Shown here: in pieces, positions 42,590-54,072 of the stretch | Position numbering within the stretch: the stretch's first letter is position 1 | Layout: each line of letters opens with the position of its first letter | Assembly (NCBI RefSeq): GCF_031877795.1 | Contig: NC_133970.1 | Location: 45,297,538-45,361,537, forward strand | Length of the DNA: 64,000 bases | Source: Strix aluco | Lineage: Eukaryota > Chordata > Aves > Strigiformes > Strigidae | Reading direction: 5' to 3' | Made by a program: the position numbers and the translations under genes | The notes under the pieces: generated by a model | What the model was told of the DNA's origin: nothing | The model's database searches: none | Seen by the model: only the letters and a program-made list of their open reading frames with translations

Positions 42590-43738
42590 TCGCACACACC
42601 TTGCCGGTAACCACCGGGGACCGTGACCTGTGGAGACACAACATAACCTCTTCCCCAGGTTATTAAAGGATCTGGTCCTTCCCAGTTACACTTTCCAGGA
42701 CTTGAACCTTGCCCTGGACTCCTTGTTGATCTGGTATCTGTGATGAGAAGTGGTGCAATATTGACGGCACCTATGCAGCGAAGTGAGTGACGTCAGATTG
42801 CCATAATTCTGAGGAGTGAGTCCCCGAGGGTTGACACCACTAGCTGTTGAAGAGAGGGAGTCCTGCTGGCATTCAGGGCAAGTCGCAATGATGTCTTTAG
42901 CCTGAGGCCTTGATAAAGAAAACTGGTTTTGTATTGCCCTGGCGTTTTGGTGGAAAAATTGCATGTGAAAGCCGTGCTTGCTGTGTTTCTGAGATGGCAT
43001 TAGCTGCACAGTGGAGATCTTGTTTCACTGTCTCTGTAAGTACTCTGGGTGATGTCAGTGAGGGATCTCCTCACAAAATATCAAACAAGCTATGCAGATC
43101 ATCATTAGTTAGGCCCAACAACAGCTGTATCCAATTTATGGTTCCTAACAGTTTCTGTAAATCATTTAAAGTCTTAACATCAGTTTTAAGTTTAAGGTGT
43201 TGGGGGACAATGGTCTGTTCACAAATTCTCCACCCCAGGTACTGCCATGGTGATGATCACTGTGCAGTCTGGGAGGCCTGCATTGTGGGAGTATTCTTTA
43301 TGCCTTATGGTAAAACAACCCAGTGGTACCGTGTTGCAGGTTCACTAACATTAATACTGGGAACAGAAAAGGCAAATTTAGATGCATCATCCGGATGCAA
43401 GGGAATGGAGAAAAAATAAATCTTTCAGATCAATTATTACAAGATGCCAGTTTAGGGGAATCAATGTGTCAGAGATCATGTAAAAGTCACCATTTACCAC
43501 TTTTCTTTAAAATAACAAACACCAGGGAGTTCCAAGGACTGGTGGTAGGTACGAGATGTCCTGCACTTAATTGTTCCTGAACTAAATCATTAAGGTGGTG
43601 CAACTTTTCCCTTGGCAAGGGCCACTGACCCACCCACACAGGTGATTCTGTTTTCCAGGTTAGTCTCAGGGTGGGTTTAGGGGTGGGCTGTGCTGCAGTG
43701 GCCCTTAAGACAAATTTGATCCAATTTGAGTTCCCCAT
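42590..43738 (-). pseudogene. pol: pol remnant of ERV-C (RT N-terminus and integrase ends)
   Basis: The frame at 43487-43738 gives the RT fingers ([20 protein letters not shown], as in ERV-B). Broken RT sequence goes on to about 43030 without a recognisable YMDD. From 43009 it jumps to the integrase zinc-binding domain (HQNARAIQNQF, CPECQQD). It then reaches the integrase C-terminal piece WEGPDPLITWGRGYV at about 42650, with most of the catalytic core missing. RNase H is absent. Confidence 0.82.
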
Positions 43739-44260
43739 TGAGCCATACAGTCACTACCCCATGATGTAGCACGGGTTTCCAATATAAATGGATGAATATT
43801 TGCTACCCGGTTCTCTGGGCCCCTTACATGAATGAGATCTTTGCTTTGAAACATTACAGCATGACCACCAACCCCAAAAAGCACTCGCGTTACCCGAGCT
43901 AACAGCAAATCTGGTCGCAGATATTACAGTCACATCCGCACCAGTATGTAAAATGCCTGTCAGTGCAACAGATTCTTCGGCTTTAGTGAGGGCACATTTT
44001 ATCAGAGGTCGACTTTGTCTCCCTGTCTGAGCTCAAAATGTTTGAGGGGTACGTGCTGGTCCAAATCCTGAGTCACCCCAGCTGTAGTAAAATAAAGAAG
44101 CTGAGTAAGTCTGACCTCTGGTGAAACGAACAACCCCTGTAAGGTTGTAGATGATTTTTCTGACAATACCCTTCTTAGATAGATGGTACAAGGGTGCACT
44201 CTCCCCACAGAGTATGCATCTAAATTCAAGACAACAATGAACACAGAGTTACTGCCTCCC
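43700..44260 (-). pseudogene. pro: pro remnant of ERV-C with altered active site
   Basis: Around 43930-43970 the minus strand encodes LHTGADVTVIS, where ERV-B has LDTGADVTII, so the catalytic Asp is His. Upstream (44002-44244) is a decayed frame in the place of dUTPase, but the five motifs cannot be traced. The frame is broken again before pol. Confidence 0.75.
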
Positions 44261-44513
44261 GCTAGAGGAGATATTTCACCTGTGACACTTCAAACACTGA
44301 GCACAAACAAAGAGGCAGCACCAGTGACCCAGCGGGCACTAGGGCGCTCTGTCAAAGAACTCCGCACTCCGCAGCTGCAGCTGGGCTGCGTCTCGTACTT
44401 GCAAAATGATCACACAAAGAGGCCTCTTACACTTATTGCTCACACAACATAAAATGATAAACGCTGCAAACATCAAAACACCGTTAGGAATATATAAAGC
44501 CATTGCTTATTGA

Positions 44514-46239
44514 TTATGTGGTGTTGGCAGACAAGGGGCGCTGCATCCCAGTGTCAGCACCTTCTGTAAAAACTGCCGCTTCTGGCGAGGGGGGGCCGAG
44601 AGCGCGGTGCCGGTCTCGGCCGCAGGCGTGTAAAAGACTGAAGACTTTCTCAGCCCACCCATCAGCACCAGCATAAGTAATGCTAATGAGAAAACTAAGA
44701 AAGTCCCAAGCCCCCCAAGCCTCAGGATTAACATCAATAGCGGCATGTAGTCTAGCAATAAATTTTGGATAGGGCTCCGTGGGCCCCTGTCTTACTCCTG
44801 TAAATGCTGGCGCTGCTTTTTCATCATGTACGGCTAGAAGCGTTTTTGAAGCCAATTCTTGGGTTAACTGTGACACTTCTGGTGGAAATCCCACTTGCCA
44901 GTCTGGGTTGGCAAAAGGGCCTGCCCCCATCAGCATCTGAGCTTGCACCCCATGTAGAGGGTCTCCTTGCTGACGGGGTGTGGCTGCCGCAGCCTCGCAG
45001 GCCACTTGCCAGCGTTGGAAAAATTGCAATTGTTGGGAAGCTGTTAGTAAGGTTTGTATAATCATGCGCACGTCATACAGAGTTAATAAATGTGCTGTAA
45101 GAATATGCTGAAGTATATACTGAATTACTGTACCAGCACATGGTGATTTTAACTCATATTCACCATACACTAATTCAGTAATTCAGCACACCCTTATCAC
45201 CTCAGGCCTCCCACTCATTGCCTTGTGGGGTTACTATTACTGGAAACGCCATTGGTCTAAATTTGTTAAACTGCCCCTCTATTATTGCATCCCGAATAAC
45301 TCCCTGCCATCGATGTGCTGGATTACCATTACCACCCGCGCCTCCCAGTGACCCCCCCTCCCCTTTGAGCCACTGCCCCCCCTCCCATTTGAGCCGACGA
45401 TGGCAGCGACCCGATAGCCACCGTTTCCCTCTGACCACCCCCCCACACACCCCCCACCCCCCCCGTGTCGCGGAGGAAGGGGTTAAAAGGAAGAGGGGGA
45501 GGCGGCGGTGCTGTGGGGGTGGGCTGAGCCGCTTGCTGCATTCGGATTTCAAGTTGCTCTAATTTTCTCGTTAGTTCTTGCAAGTGCTGATCTTGTAAAT
45601 CATAACGAGATTGTTCCTGCACCGACCGGGGTGTCGGGGGCGAGGATGGGGGCAGGGCTGGGTCGGCGCCGTCCTCCAAGGAGGAAGCGGCGGCGGCGGC
45701 GGCGGCGGGGGGTCGGGCGGGGGGCGGCGGGAGCGGGGCGGGGTCGTGCGCTCCGGTGATTGATCTTTTGGGCTTGAGGGAGGGGAGTCGAGCTGTAGTA
45801 AATCTGTTGACTTTTGCTCTTGCCTTCCCTGCCGCACGGGTGCTGCGCGTGCAGCGTCCCCGTCCCTCCTTTTAGGAGCCGCCTTGGGGAACAGGGATCC
45901 CGCGAGCGTCCCAGCAGTGGCGGAATCCTGAGCGCCAGCGCGTTCGGCCTCTGCTGACCAGGCAGCGAAAGCGGAGGCGGGGGTCTGCCGTTCTGCTTTC
46001 AGTTCTGTCAGAGTGTCTAGGACCAATCTCCACACAGTGGAGAGTTTCCCACTGTCTTGAGAGCCTGAGCTAATGTCGTCCCACAGTGCCGCTGCGGTCA
46101 CGGAGGGGATTAATCCATGCTGCCGAGCCCACAGCAGCACCCTCCTCAGGTTCCCCTGATAAAATAATCCTCTCTTAGAGAGTATATGTTGGAGGAGCTT
46201 AACCACTGCCGCTTCTTCTTTACCCAGCGCGGACCCCAT
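44514..46239 (-). pseudogene. gag: gag remnant of ERV-C
   Basis: Matrix at 45571-46239 starts MGSALGKEEAAVVKLLQHIL and goes on to a proline-rich run (RRPPPDPPPPPPPPLPP) coded by CGG/CCG repeats. The frame then moves to 45329-45552 with a coiled piece and the capsid start HRWQGVIRDAIIEGQF, which ends at 45202. A further capsid section is at 44514-45170, with the major homology region GPTEPYPKFIARLHAAI. The nucleocapsid zinc knuckles are not seen. It is close in plan to the gag of ERV-B. Multiple frame changes and deletions. Confidence 0.85.
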
Positions 46240-46436
46240 CTCCTCCCCAGCCGCTCACCTGATCAGGGCGAGATTCCCGACGATTGCGCGCGCGTCTTCC
46301 CGGGCGCCGGGGCAGCGCCTGCTACGGCTGCTTCTGCCCCCTCTGGGCCGTCTTCTCTTGCTCGGGAGGGCACCGACGGGAGGGTCCCGATTCCCCAGGG
46401 TTTGAGTCCCGCGTATTTTCGATGAGGCTCCCTCGG

Positions 46437-46454
46437 GTCCCTGGTCGGGCGCCA
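46437..46454 (-). promoter_or_regulatory. Primer binding site, tRNA-Lys3 type (ERV-C)
   Basis: The minus strand reads TGGCGCCCGACCAGGGAC, one base away from the tRNA-Lys3 site. It lies three bases from the LTR end. It differs from the tRNA-Trp type of ERV-B although the pol genes are related. Confidence 0.88.
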
Positions 46455-46457
46455 GTT

Positions 46458-46839
46458 GCTGACACGGAAGTCTCGGACACAACTTAGATGATCAATGTGA
46501 TCAAGTTGATGCCACTTTATTAAAGGCTACACAGCAATTTATACTCTATCACAGGCTTCATGCGCCGCTATCTTATTGCTAATAGGCTAAAGCTACTTGT
46601 TCACGCGCCCTTCTGCCCCCTATGATTGGTCCCGGTGTGGTGTCCACGCGCTGCTCTCCCCCCAGGTAGACCCCCTGTTTTCGACATTCCCACATCTTTA
46701 TCTCTTGGGCAGGAATGTAGTTTCTCAGGCCGTCTCGGCCTTGTTTATGTCCTTGAACACAGCTGCAGCTTGCTGTTACAGTGAGGCCCCTTGGTCTGGA
46801 TCGCTCACAACATGTCCGTTGTTCTCCAGCGATGCCACA
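46458..46839 (-). repeat. Right LTR of ERV-C
   Basis: Plus strand TGCTGACACGG ... GCGATGCCACA. Adjacent to the primer site. Same signals as the left copy. Confidence 0.93.
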
Positions 46840-46864
46840 ACTACCCTCTCTTGGTTTTTCAGGT

Positions 46865-47195
46865 AGGTAGTGACGATATTACGAGGAGAAGTCCTAAATC
46901 AATGAAGAGAGATTTCAAGGCCTTGGGGAAACTGGTTAAGGGGTCGGATGCACAACTAGTGTTCTCCTCCAGCCCTTCAGTTGCAGGGATGGATGAGGAA
47001 GATTACAGGAGAAGTCAACAGATGAACCTGTGGCTCCGAGACTGGTGTTACCAGCAGGGCTTTGGATTTTTCAATCACGGGTTAGTATAAAGGATGCCAG
47101 ACTTTTTGGCAACAGATGGGATGCACCTGTCCCAGAGGGGGAAAAGGATCTTGGGGCAGGAGTTACCTGGGCTCATTGAGAGAGCTTTAAACTAG
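46865..47195 (+). pseudogene. CR1 ORF1 C-terminus (SGNH esterase-like)
   Basis: RSPKSMKRDFKALGKLVKGS and then FLATDGMHLSQRGKRIL, with the DGxHLS motif of the esterase domain that CR1 ORF1 carries. A TAA stop breaks the frame near 47089. The product normally acts with ORF2 in retrotransposition. Confidence 0.8.
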
Positions 47196-47263
47196 ATCCA
47201 AAGGGTGAAAGGGACAAAACTGGAACTCCCAGATATAAGCCCCAGGGAAGACTACCAGAGTTT

Positions 47264-50207
47264 GTGGGATGGTGTGCCAGCAACGACCCTCACCCTGCCA
47301 TCTCAGTGGAGGCAAGGGATGGAGACATGCAGCACAACAAATATGCAAGGGATATGGATGGATCAGTAACTGTGGTAACACCTGTGAAAGGTCAGGCTGG
47401 ACTTAATACCTCTAAATGCAAAAAGGTGCTGGGGACATCAGCCCATCTGAAGTGCATGTATACCAATGCACACAGCATGGGTAACAAACAGGAGGAGCTC
47501 AAAGCCATGATGAAACAGGAAAATTATGATGTCGTGGCTATTACAGAAACATGGTGGGATGTCTCCCATGACTGGAGTGCGCCTGTTGAGGGCTACAAGC
47601 TCTTTAGAAGGGACAGACAAGGAAGGAGAGGCGGTGGGGTGGCCCTGTATGTTAGGGACTGTTACGATTGCTTTGAGTACAAGTGTAGTGAAGACAGGGT
47701 GGAGTGTCTTTGTGTTAGAATCAGGGGGAAGGCCAACAGGGCAGATGTTGTAGTAGGAGTGTACTATAGGCCACTCACCCAGGACAGAGAGGTGGATGAA
47801 ATATTCTATAGGCATTTAGGAGAAATCTCACGATCACTTGCCCTTGTTCTTGTGGGAGACTTGAACTTCCCAGACATCTGCTGGAAATACAGCACAGCAG
47901 AGCGGGACCAGTCCCGGAGATTCCTGGAATGTGTGGGAGATAACTTCTTGACACAGCTAGTGAGTGAACCAACCAGAGAAGGTGCCCTGCTGGACCTCCT
48001 CTTTGTGAACAGAGAAGGACTGGTGGAGGATGTGGCAGTTGGAGGACGACTAGGGCACAGCGATCATGAAATAATAGAGTTCTCTATTCTGAGAGAGGCC
48101 AGGAGAGGGGGCAGCAGAACTGACATCCTGGACTTCAAAAGGGCTGACTTTGTCTTGTTTAGGCACCTGCTTGACAGAATCTCTTGGGAGACGGTCCTGA
48201 AGGGTATAGGGGTCCAGGAAGGCTGGGCACTCTTTAAGAAGGAAGTCTTAATGGCTCAGGAGCAGGCAGTCCCCAGGTGCTGTACGAGAGGCCAGCACCA
48301 GAGAAGACCACCCTGGCTGAACAGGGAGCTTTGGCTGCAACTCAGGGAGAAAAGGAGAGTTTTGGCCTTTGGAAGAAGGGGCTAGCCACTCACAGTGATT
48401 ACAAAGAGGCTGTGAGGCTATGCAGGGTGGAAATCAGGAGGTCTAAAGCCCAGCTGGAAATTAATCTGGCTTCAGCAGTCAAGGACAACAAGAAATGTTT
48501 CTATAAGAACATCAACAGCAAAAGAAAGACCAGGGAGAGCCTCCATCCCCTGCTAGACGCAGGAGGAAACATGGCAACGAGTGATGAGGAAAAGGCTGAG
48601 GTCCTTAATGCCTTCTTTGCCTCAGTCTTTAATAACAAGACCAGTTGTACTGAGGGAATCCAGCCTCCTCAGCCAGATGATAGAGACGGGGAGAACGACC
48701 CCCCCGCAATCCAGGAGAGAGTCAGTGACCTGCTACACCACATAGACACACACAAGTCTATGGGACCGGATGGGATACACCCGAGGGTGCTGAAGGAGCT
48801 GGCTGGGGTGCTCGCCAAGCCGCTTTCCATCATTTACCAGCAGTCCTGGCTGACTGGGGAGGTCCCAACAGATTGGAAACTGGCCAATGTGACGCCCATC
48901 TATAAGAAGGGTGGGAAGGATGATCCGGGAAATTACAGGCCTGTCAGCTTGACGTCGGTGCCCGGGAAGCTGATGGAGCAGCTCATCCTGAGTACCATCA
49001 CACAACACATGCGGGACAACCAGATGATCAGGCCCATTCAGCATGGGTTTATGAAAGGCAGGTCCTGCTTGACAAGCCTGATCTCCTTCTACGACAGGGC
49101 GACCTGCTTATTGGATGAAGGAAAGGCTGTGGATGTTGTTTACCTCGACTTCAGTAAGGCCTTTGACACCGTTTCCCACAGCATTCTCCTGGCAAAACTG
49201 GCTGCTCGAGGCTTGGATGGGCACACGCTTCGCTGGGTAAAAAACTGGCCGGATGGCCGGGCCCAAAGAGTTGTGGTGAACGGAGTTAAATCCAGTTGGC
49301 GGCCGGTCACGAGTGGTGTCCCCCAGGGCTCGGTTTGGGGCCACTCCTGTTTAACATCTTTATTGATGATCTAGATGAGGGGATCGAGTGCACCCTCAGT
49401 CAGTTTGCAGACGACACCAAGTTGGGTGGGAGTGTTGATCTGCTCGAGGGTAGGGAGGCTCTGCAGAGAGACCTGGACAGGCTGGAGCGATGGGCTGAGG
49501 CCAACTGGAGGAGTTTCAATAAGGCCAAATGCCGGGTGCTGCCCTTGGGCCACAACAACCCCCAGCAGCGCTACAGGCTTGGGGAGGAGTGGCTGGAGAG
49601 CTGCCAGTCAGAGAGGGACCTGGGGGGGTTGATTGACAGCCGGCTGAACAGGAGCCAGCAGTGTGCCCAGGTGGCCAAGAAGGCCAATGGCATCCTGGCT
49701 TGTATCAGAAATAGTGTGGCCAGCAGGGACAGGGAAGGGATCTTACCCCTGTACTCGGCACTGGTGAGGCTGCCTCTCGATTAGTGTGTTCAGTTTTGGG
49801 CCCCTCACTACAAAAAGGCCATTGAATGACTCGAGGGTGTCCAAAGAAGGGCAACAGAGCTGGTGAAGGGTCTGGAGCACAGGTCATACGAGGAGCGGCT
49901 GAGGGAACTGGGGTTGTTTAGTCTGGGGAAGAGGAGGCTGAGGGGAGACCTCATGGCCCTCTACAACTCCCTGAAAGGAAGCTGCAGTGAGGTGGAGATG
50001 AGTCTCTTGAACCAAGTAACAAGCGATAGGACAAGAGAGAATGTCTTCAAGTTGTGCCAGGGAAGGTTTAGACTAGATATTAGGAAGTATTTCTTTCCAG
50101 AAGGGGTTGTTGGGTGTTGGAACGGGCTGCCCAGGGAGTTGGTGGAGTCCCCATCCCTGGAGGTGTTTAAGAGTCGGGTTGACATAACGCTGAGGGATAT
50201 GGTGTAG
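47264..50207 (+). pseudogene. CR1 ORF2 (endonuclease and reverse transcriptase), broken
   Basis: The first frame (47264-48385) holds the apurinic-type endonuclease: NAHSMGNKQEEL, AITETWWD, VGVYYRPL, LVGDLNFPDICW and GHSDHEIIEF with the catalytic SDH. A frame change near 48280 leads to RT at 48277-49374 ([52 protein letters not shown]). A base is missing near 49338, then 49296-49784 goes on with [20 protein letters not shown] and the FADD catalytic pair. A TAG at 49782-49784 and later changes break the last part, which resumes at 49863-50207. It is not functional. Confidence 0.93.
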
Positions 50208-50289
50208 TTGGAAACTGCCAATGCTAGGTTAATGGTTGGACTAGATGATCTTCAAGGTCTTTTCCAACCTTGATGATTCTATGATAACA

Positions 50290-51328
50290 TTTCAGGCTCT
50301 CCTTTTTCTCTCTTAGAGATGGGTGTGGTGTTTCCCAGCACTACCTCTAGGATTTCTGACAGTTATGTTACAGAACAATACAAATTAGTTGTAAGTCTCA
50401 AAATAACCTGGTTTATAGTGCATTTTATTTACACAGTCATCCAAATTATTTTTATCCATATCTCTAGTCTAATCTGTATTAGACATTTCTATGGCTAAAA
50501 ATTCCCTGTTTTTTTCCTTTCCAGAATCATCTCAATGACACTCTGGATAAATCTGTATTCATTAAGATAACCTGATAAGACTTCTGAACACAACATTCAG
50601 ATGAGTTTGGGAATAATACCAGAGCAAAGATGTCCTCCAGTCTGAGCTTCTCACAGCAGTGCTGAAAAAGGTAGAGAACATTCAGCCAGACTGAGTGTTG
50701 GTTGCCTCTCCCAGGGAGAGCTGTGAAGTAGTAGACAAAAATGAATACTAAACTAATCATAGAGAAGTGTGAATCATGCATTTCCCTTCTTTAATAAAAA
50801 AACCCTTTTGTCTGAAGAAATGAAGGAATTAATAAACTTCAAATGTGAAACCAAGAACTCAGAAGGTGTGTTTATATGCAGGATGGAGTAGATAACTATT
50901 TTCCAAAAGCAGTTGATTCAGATTATAAATGAAGGCCAAAAGGGACCATTAGCTTATCTAATGCAAGACTATCTACCTAGCAGCCTGTGGCCTACACCCA
51001 GCTTGCTGGAGAGTTCTGTCTGGCTCACCAAATAGTTTTGAAAGCTGCTTAGCACACTCATGCACACACAGATCTCCCACCACACTGTCATGCATTATGA
51101 TCAAAATTATTCACCCAGGGAGGTACAGAATTCAGATAGCTACAATGTGGCCTTTTCTGGTTTCTTCTATTAAAAATGTTTTATGAAATCAACTGCTTGT
51201 TTGTGTAGGGATATCAATCATTTTCAAGAAATCTCTGTATCAGAAGACTCAACATGTCTCCATTCTAGAATGACTTGTTCTGTGCATGAAAGGACTTCAC
51301 TGTCATGTCTAGAGCAAGCCAGAGGTAT
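50290..51328. other. Gene-free unique sequence
   Basis: No supported gene or repeat. Confidence 0.5.
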
Positions 51329-51333
51329 GCTAT

Positions 51334-51847
51334 TGTCCTGGTTTTGGCCGGGATAGTAGCTGTTTTGGATTCAGGATGAGAATAATGTTGATAACACACT
51401 GATATTTTAGTTATTGCTAAGCAGTGTTTATACTAAGTCCAGGACTTTTCAGCTTCTCATACTGCCTGGCCAGGGGAGGCTGGGGTGCACAAGAAGCTGG
51501 GAGGGGACACAGCAAGGACAGCTGACCCAAATGAGCCAAAGGGGTATTCCAGACCATATGATGCCCAGTATATAAACTGGGGGGAGTTAGCCCAGGGGCA
51601 TCACGGTTTGGGGATTGGCTGGGCATTGGTCAGTGGGTGGTGAGCAATTGTATTCTGCATCACTTGTTTTCTATATTCTATTATTATTATTATTTTCCCT
51701 TCCTTTTCTGTCCTATTAAACTGTCTTTATCTCATTTAACGAGTTTTACTTTTTTTTTCTGATTCTCTTCCCCCATCCCACTGGGGGGCAGGGAGTGAGC
51801 TAGTGGCTGTGTGGTGCTTAGTTGCCAGCTGGTGTTAAACCATGACA
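51334..51847 (+). mobile_element. Solo LTR, same family as 28417-28986
   Basis: TGTCCTGGTTTTGGCC ... GTGTTAAACCATGACA, flanked by GCTAT (51329-51333) and GCTGT (51848-51852), a 5 bp duplication with one change. TATA-type AGTATATAAACTGG at about 51570 and ATTAAA at about 51715. Confidence 0.9.
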
Positions 51848-51852
51848 GCTGT

Positions 51853-52575
51853 TACACAAGAGAAAAACATTTCTGTAGAGCTCCTTTGACAGGTATATCT
51901 AGTGAAACAATACCAGTGACTGTTTGAAGTTTTTAAAGGAAAATATGGTTTGTGCCTCAGACAGCATGGTATAGAGCTGTTCTGTTAATTCTCCTCACCT
52001 CATTACTATTTCAAGAGGGAAGGGAAGATATAAAGAGTTAATGAAAGTAAAAACAGTAGTGATAACTGTAAAATGCAATGCTTGAAAACTGTAACACACT
52101 GAATTGTGAATCGATGCTAAAAATCCTTAAACCTTACATCTGTGATACAAATATGTCAGCTTGTTACTTTGTTATCTTTATATTTTCAGAGAAAATGCAC
52201 AGCTAGTACAGGATGTGTGTTTATATCTACTCAGTATTGTCTGCTGCCCTACAAGCTCCATGCCAAATCTGATCTACTGTGTGCAAGTTTCATATTTTTG
52301 TAACCCCACAAAAATCAGTTGACTAGTGAAACCAGGGAGATCAGTGTCTGGTGAACACTGTAATAGAGGGTGGTTGAATTCTAGCGTTCTTATCCAAATA
52401 TGCCTCTGGAAGAAGAAGCAAGTCTAAGAACTCAATGTTTATCAGTTTCATAAACCATAGTGATTTGGATTCTGTACAATTATGAGAAGCATGCCTAAAA
52501 GAACTGTATAGTGGCTTAGTGCTTAAATAACAGTAGGTGTTAAGTACTTTGCTATTTTTTCCTTTTATCCTAGAA
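51853..52575. other. Gene-free unique sequence
   Basis: Nothing that I can support. Confidence 0.5.
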
Positions 52576-52715
52576 TATCAAATCATAGAATCATAGAATG
52601 GATTGGGTTGGAAGGGACCTTTAAAGATCATCTGGTCCAACTCCCAATATAAATTCAACAGGCCTTGTCTAGGTCAGCATTTGTCTGGGAAACCTCTTAA
52701 GGAAAACCTGTGTTA
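52576..52715 (-). mobile_element. CR1 LINE tail fragment
   Basis: ATCATAGAATCATAGAATGGATTGGGTTGGAAGGGACC is the complement of a CR1 tail. Only about 140 bases are recognisable. Confidence 0.85.
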
Positions 52716-53397
52716 AGAAGTTACCTGTGTTTATTGTTAAAATAAATCTATACCATGCCATTTTTGTATGGGTATGCATTGTGCATCATGAGTAGAAATA
52801 ACATACATAGATGTTGTTTATAAAGATTTTGTATATGTAGATATTACCTCTTCAGAGGTAACCCAGATTTTCACAAGGAAATCTTCTGTAATCTGATTTG
52901 CAAAAATGTTTTTGTTCTGTGGGGTTTTTTTATAAGCAACAGTGAACATAGCACATCAGGACATGAGATGTGGTGAATTTTCTAATTCTCTTTAATAATC
53001 CATGGAAATCTACAGGGTCTGGATAGGATTAAAACTAAACTGGCAGAAAAGGTTGTGACCTAGCCTACTATCAGTGATGCAGTTCCATGTATTATACTTG
53101 CAGAAACATTATCAGATAATTTTAGATTACGCCTTCTTTCAGGCCATGTAATCTTCCTAGACAACTGTAGACCTATGGACTATATTATCGCTGGGAGAAA
53201 TAATGTCTGACTGATAACGTTCATAAAATGTTCACTATAGATTAAAGTTTACTTCAGAACCTAGAGACAATCAGGGAAACAATTAAGCAGGAAAGTGGGC
53301 AACCTGGAAATAATTATTTTCAATATCTAGGGGAAGATTTTTTCCTTCAGGAACTTTTTTCTTTCTAGTACAGCCTTCCATCCATCCATGCAATGCC
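52716..53397. other. Gene-free unique sequence
   Basis: Nothing that I can support. Confidence 0.5.
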
Positions 53398-54072
53398 ATA
53401 GAATCATAGAATCATTTAGGTTGGAAAACACCCTTAAGATCGAGTCCAACTGTTAACCTAGCACTGCCAAGTCCACCACTAAACCATGTCCCTAAGTGCC
53501 ACATCTACACATCTTTTAAATACCTCCAGGGATGGTGACTCAACCACTGCCCTGGGCAGCCTGTTCCAATACTTGATAACCCTTTTGGTGAAGAAATTTT
53601 TCATAATATCCAATCTAAACCTCCCCTGGCACAACTTGAGGCTGTTTCCTCTTGTCCTATCACTTGGTACTTGGGAGAAGAGATGGATCCCCACCTCGCT
53701 ACAACCTCCTTTCAGGGAGTTGTAGAGGGTGATGAGGTCTCCACTCAGCCTCCTTTTCTTCAGACTAAACAACCCCAGTTCCCTCATAAGACTTGTTCGC
53801 CAGACCCTTCACCAGCTTCATTGCCCTTCTCTGGACACGCTCCAGCACCTCAATGTCTTTCTTGTAGTGAGGGGCCCAAAACTGAACACAATATTCGAGG
53901 TGTGGCCTCACCAGTGCCGAGTACAGGGGGATGATCACTTCCCTAGTTCTGCTGGCCACACTATTTCTGATACAAGCCAGGATGCTATTGGCCTTCCTGG
54001 CCACCTGGGCACACTGCCAGCTCATATTCAGCTGCCTGTCGACCAACACCCCCAGGTCCTTTTCAACCGGGC
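53398..54072 (-). mobile_element. CR1 LINE 3' fragment
   Basis: Tail at 53398. The minus strand codes ORF2 C-terminal sequence at 53479-53787 ([20 protein letters not shown]) and 53765-54049 ([20 protein letters not shown]), with a small frame change between them. 5'-truncated at about 54072. Confidence 0.93.

Larger units (their letters stand above)
39954..46839 (-). mobile_element. Mosaic betaretrovirus-like endogenous provirus (ERV-C)
   Basis: Two related LTRs of about 383 bp bound a block with gag, protease, partial RT and integrase pieces, a foreign LTR, a second integrase piece and env. Integrase C-terminal sequence occurs twice (about 42590-42700 and 41040-41160), so parts of at least two related proviruses are joined. 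The outer flanks show no target duplication and consist of CR1 copies in opposite orientation. The genes are all broken. Confidence 0.85.
46840..50289 (+). mobile_element. CR1 LINE, nearly full length
   Basis: About 3.45 kb in plus orientation, from inside ORF1 to the 3' tail (CAACCTTGATGATTCTATGA). Family length is about 4.5 kb. The 5' end is cut at the ERV-C LTR. ORF1 esterase, ORF2 endonuclease and ORF2 reverse transcriptase are all recognisable but each is broken. Confidence 0.95.

Noticed and set aside
48733-49344. Minus-strand frames of 103 and 78 codons
   Set aside because: Shadows of the CR1 reverse transcriptase coding strand.
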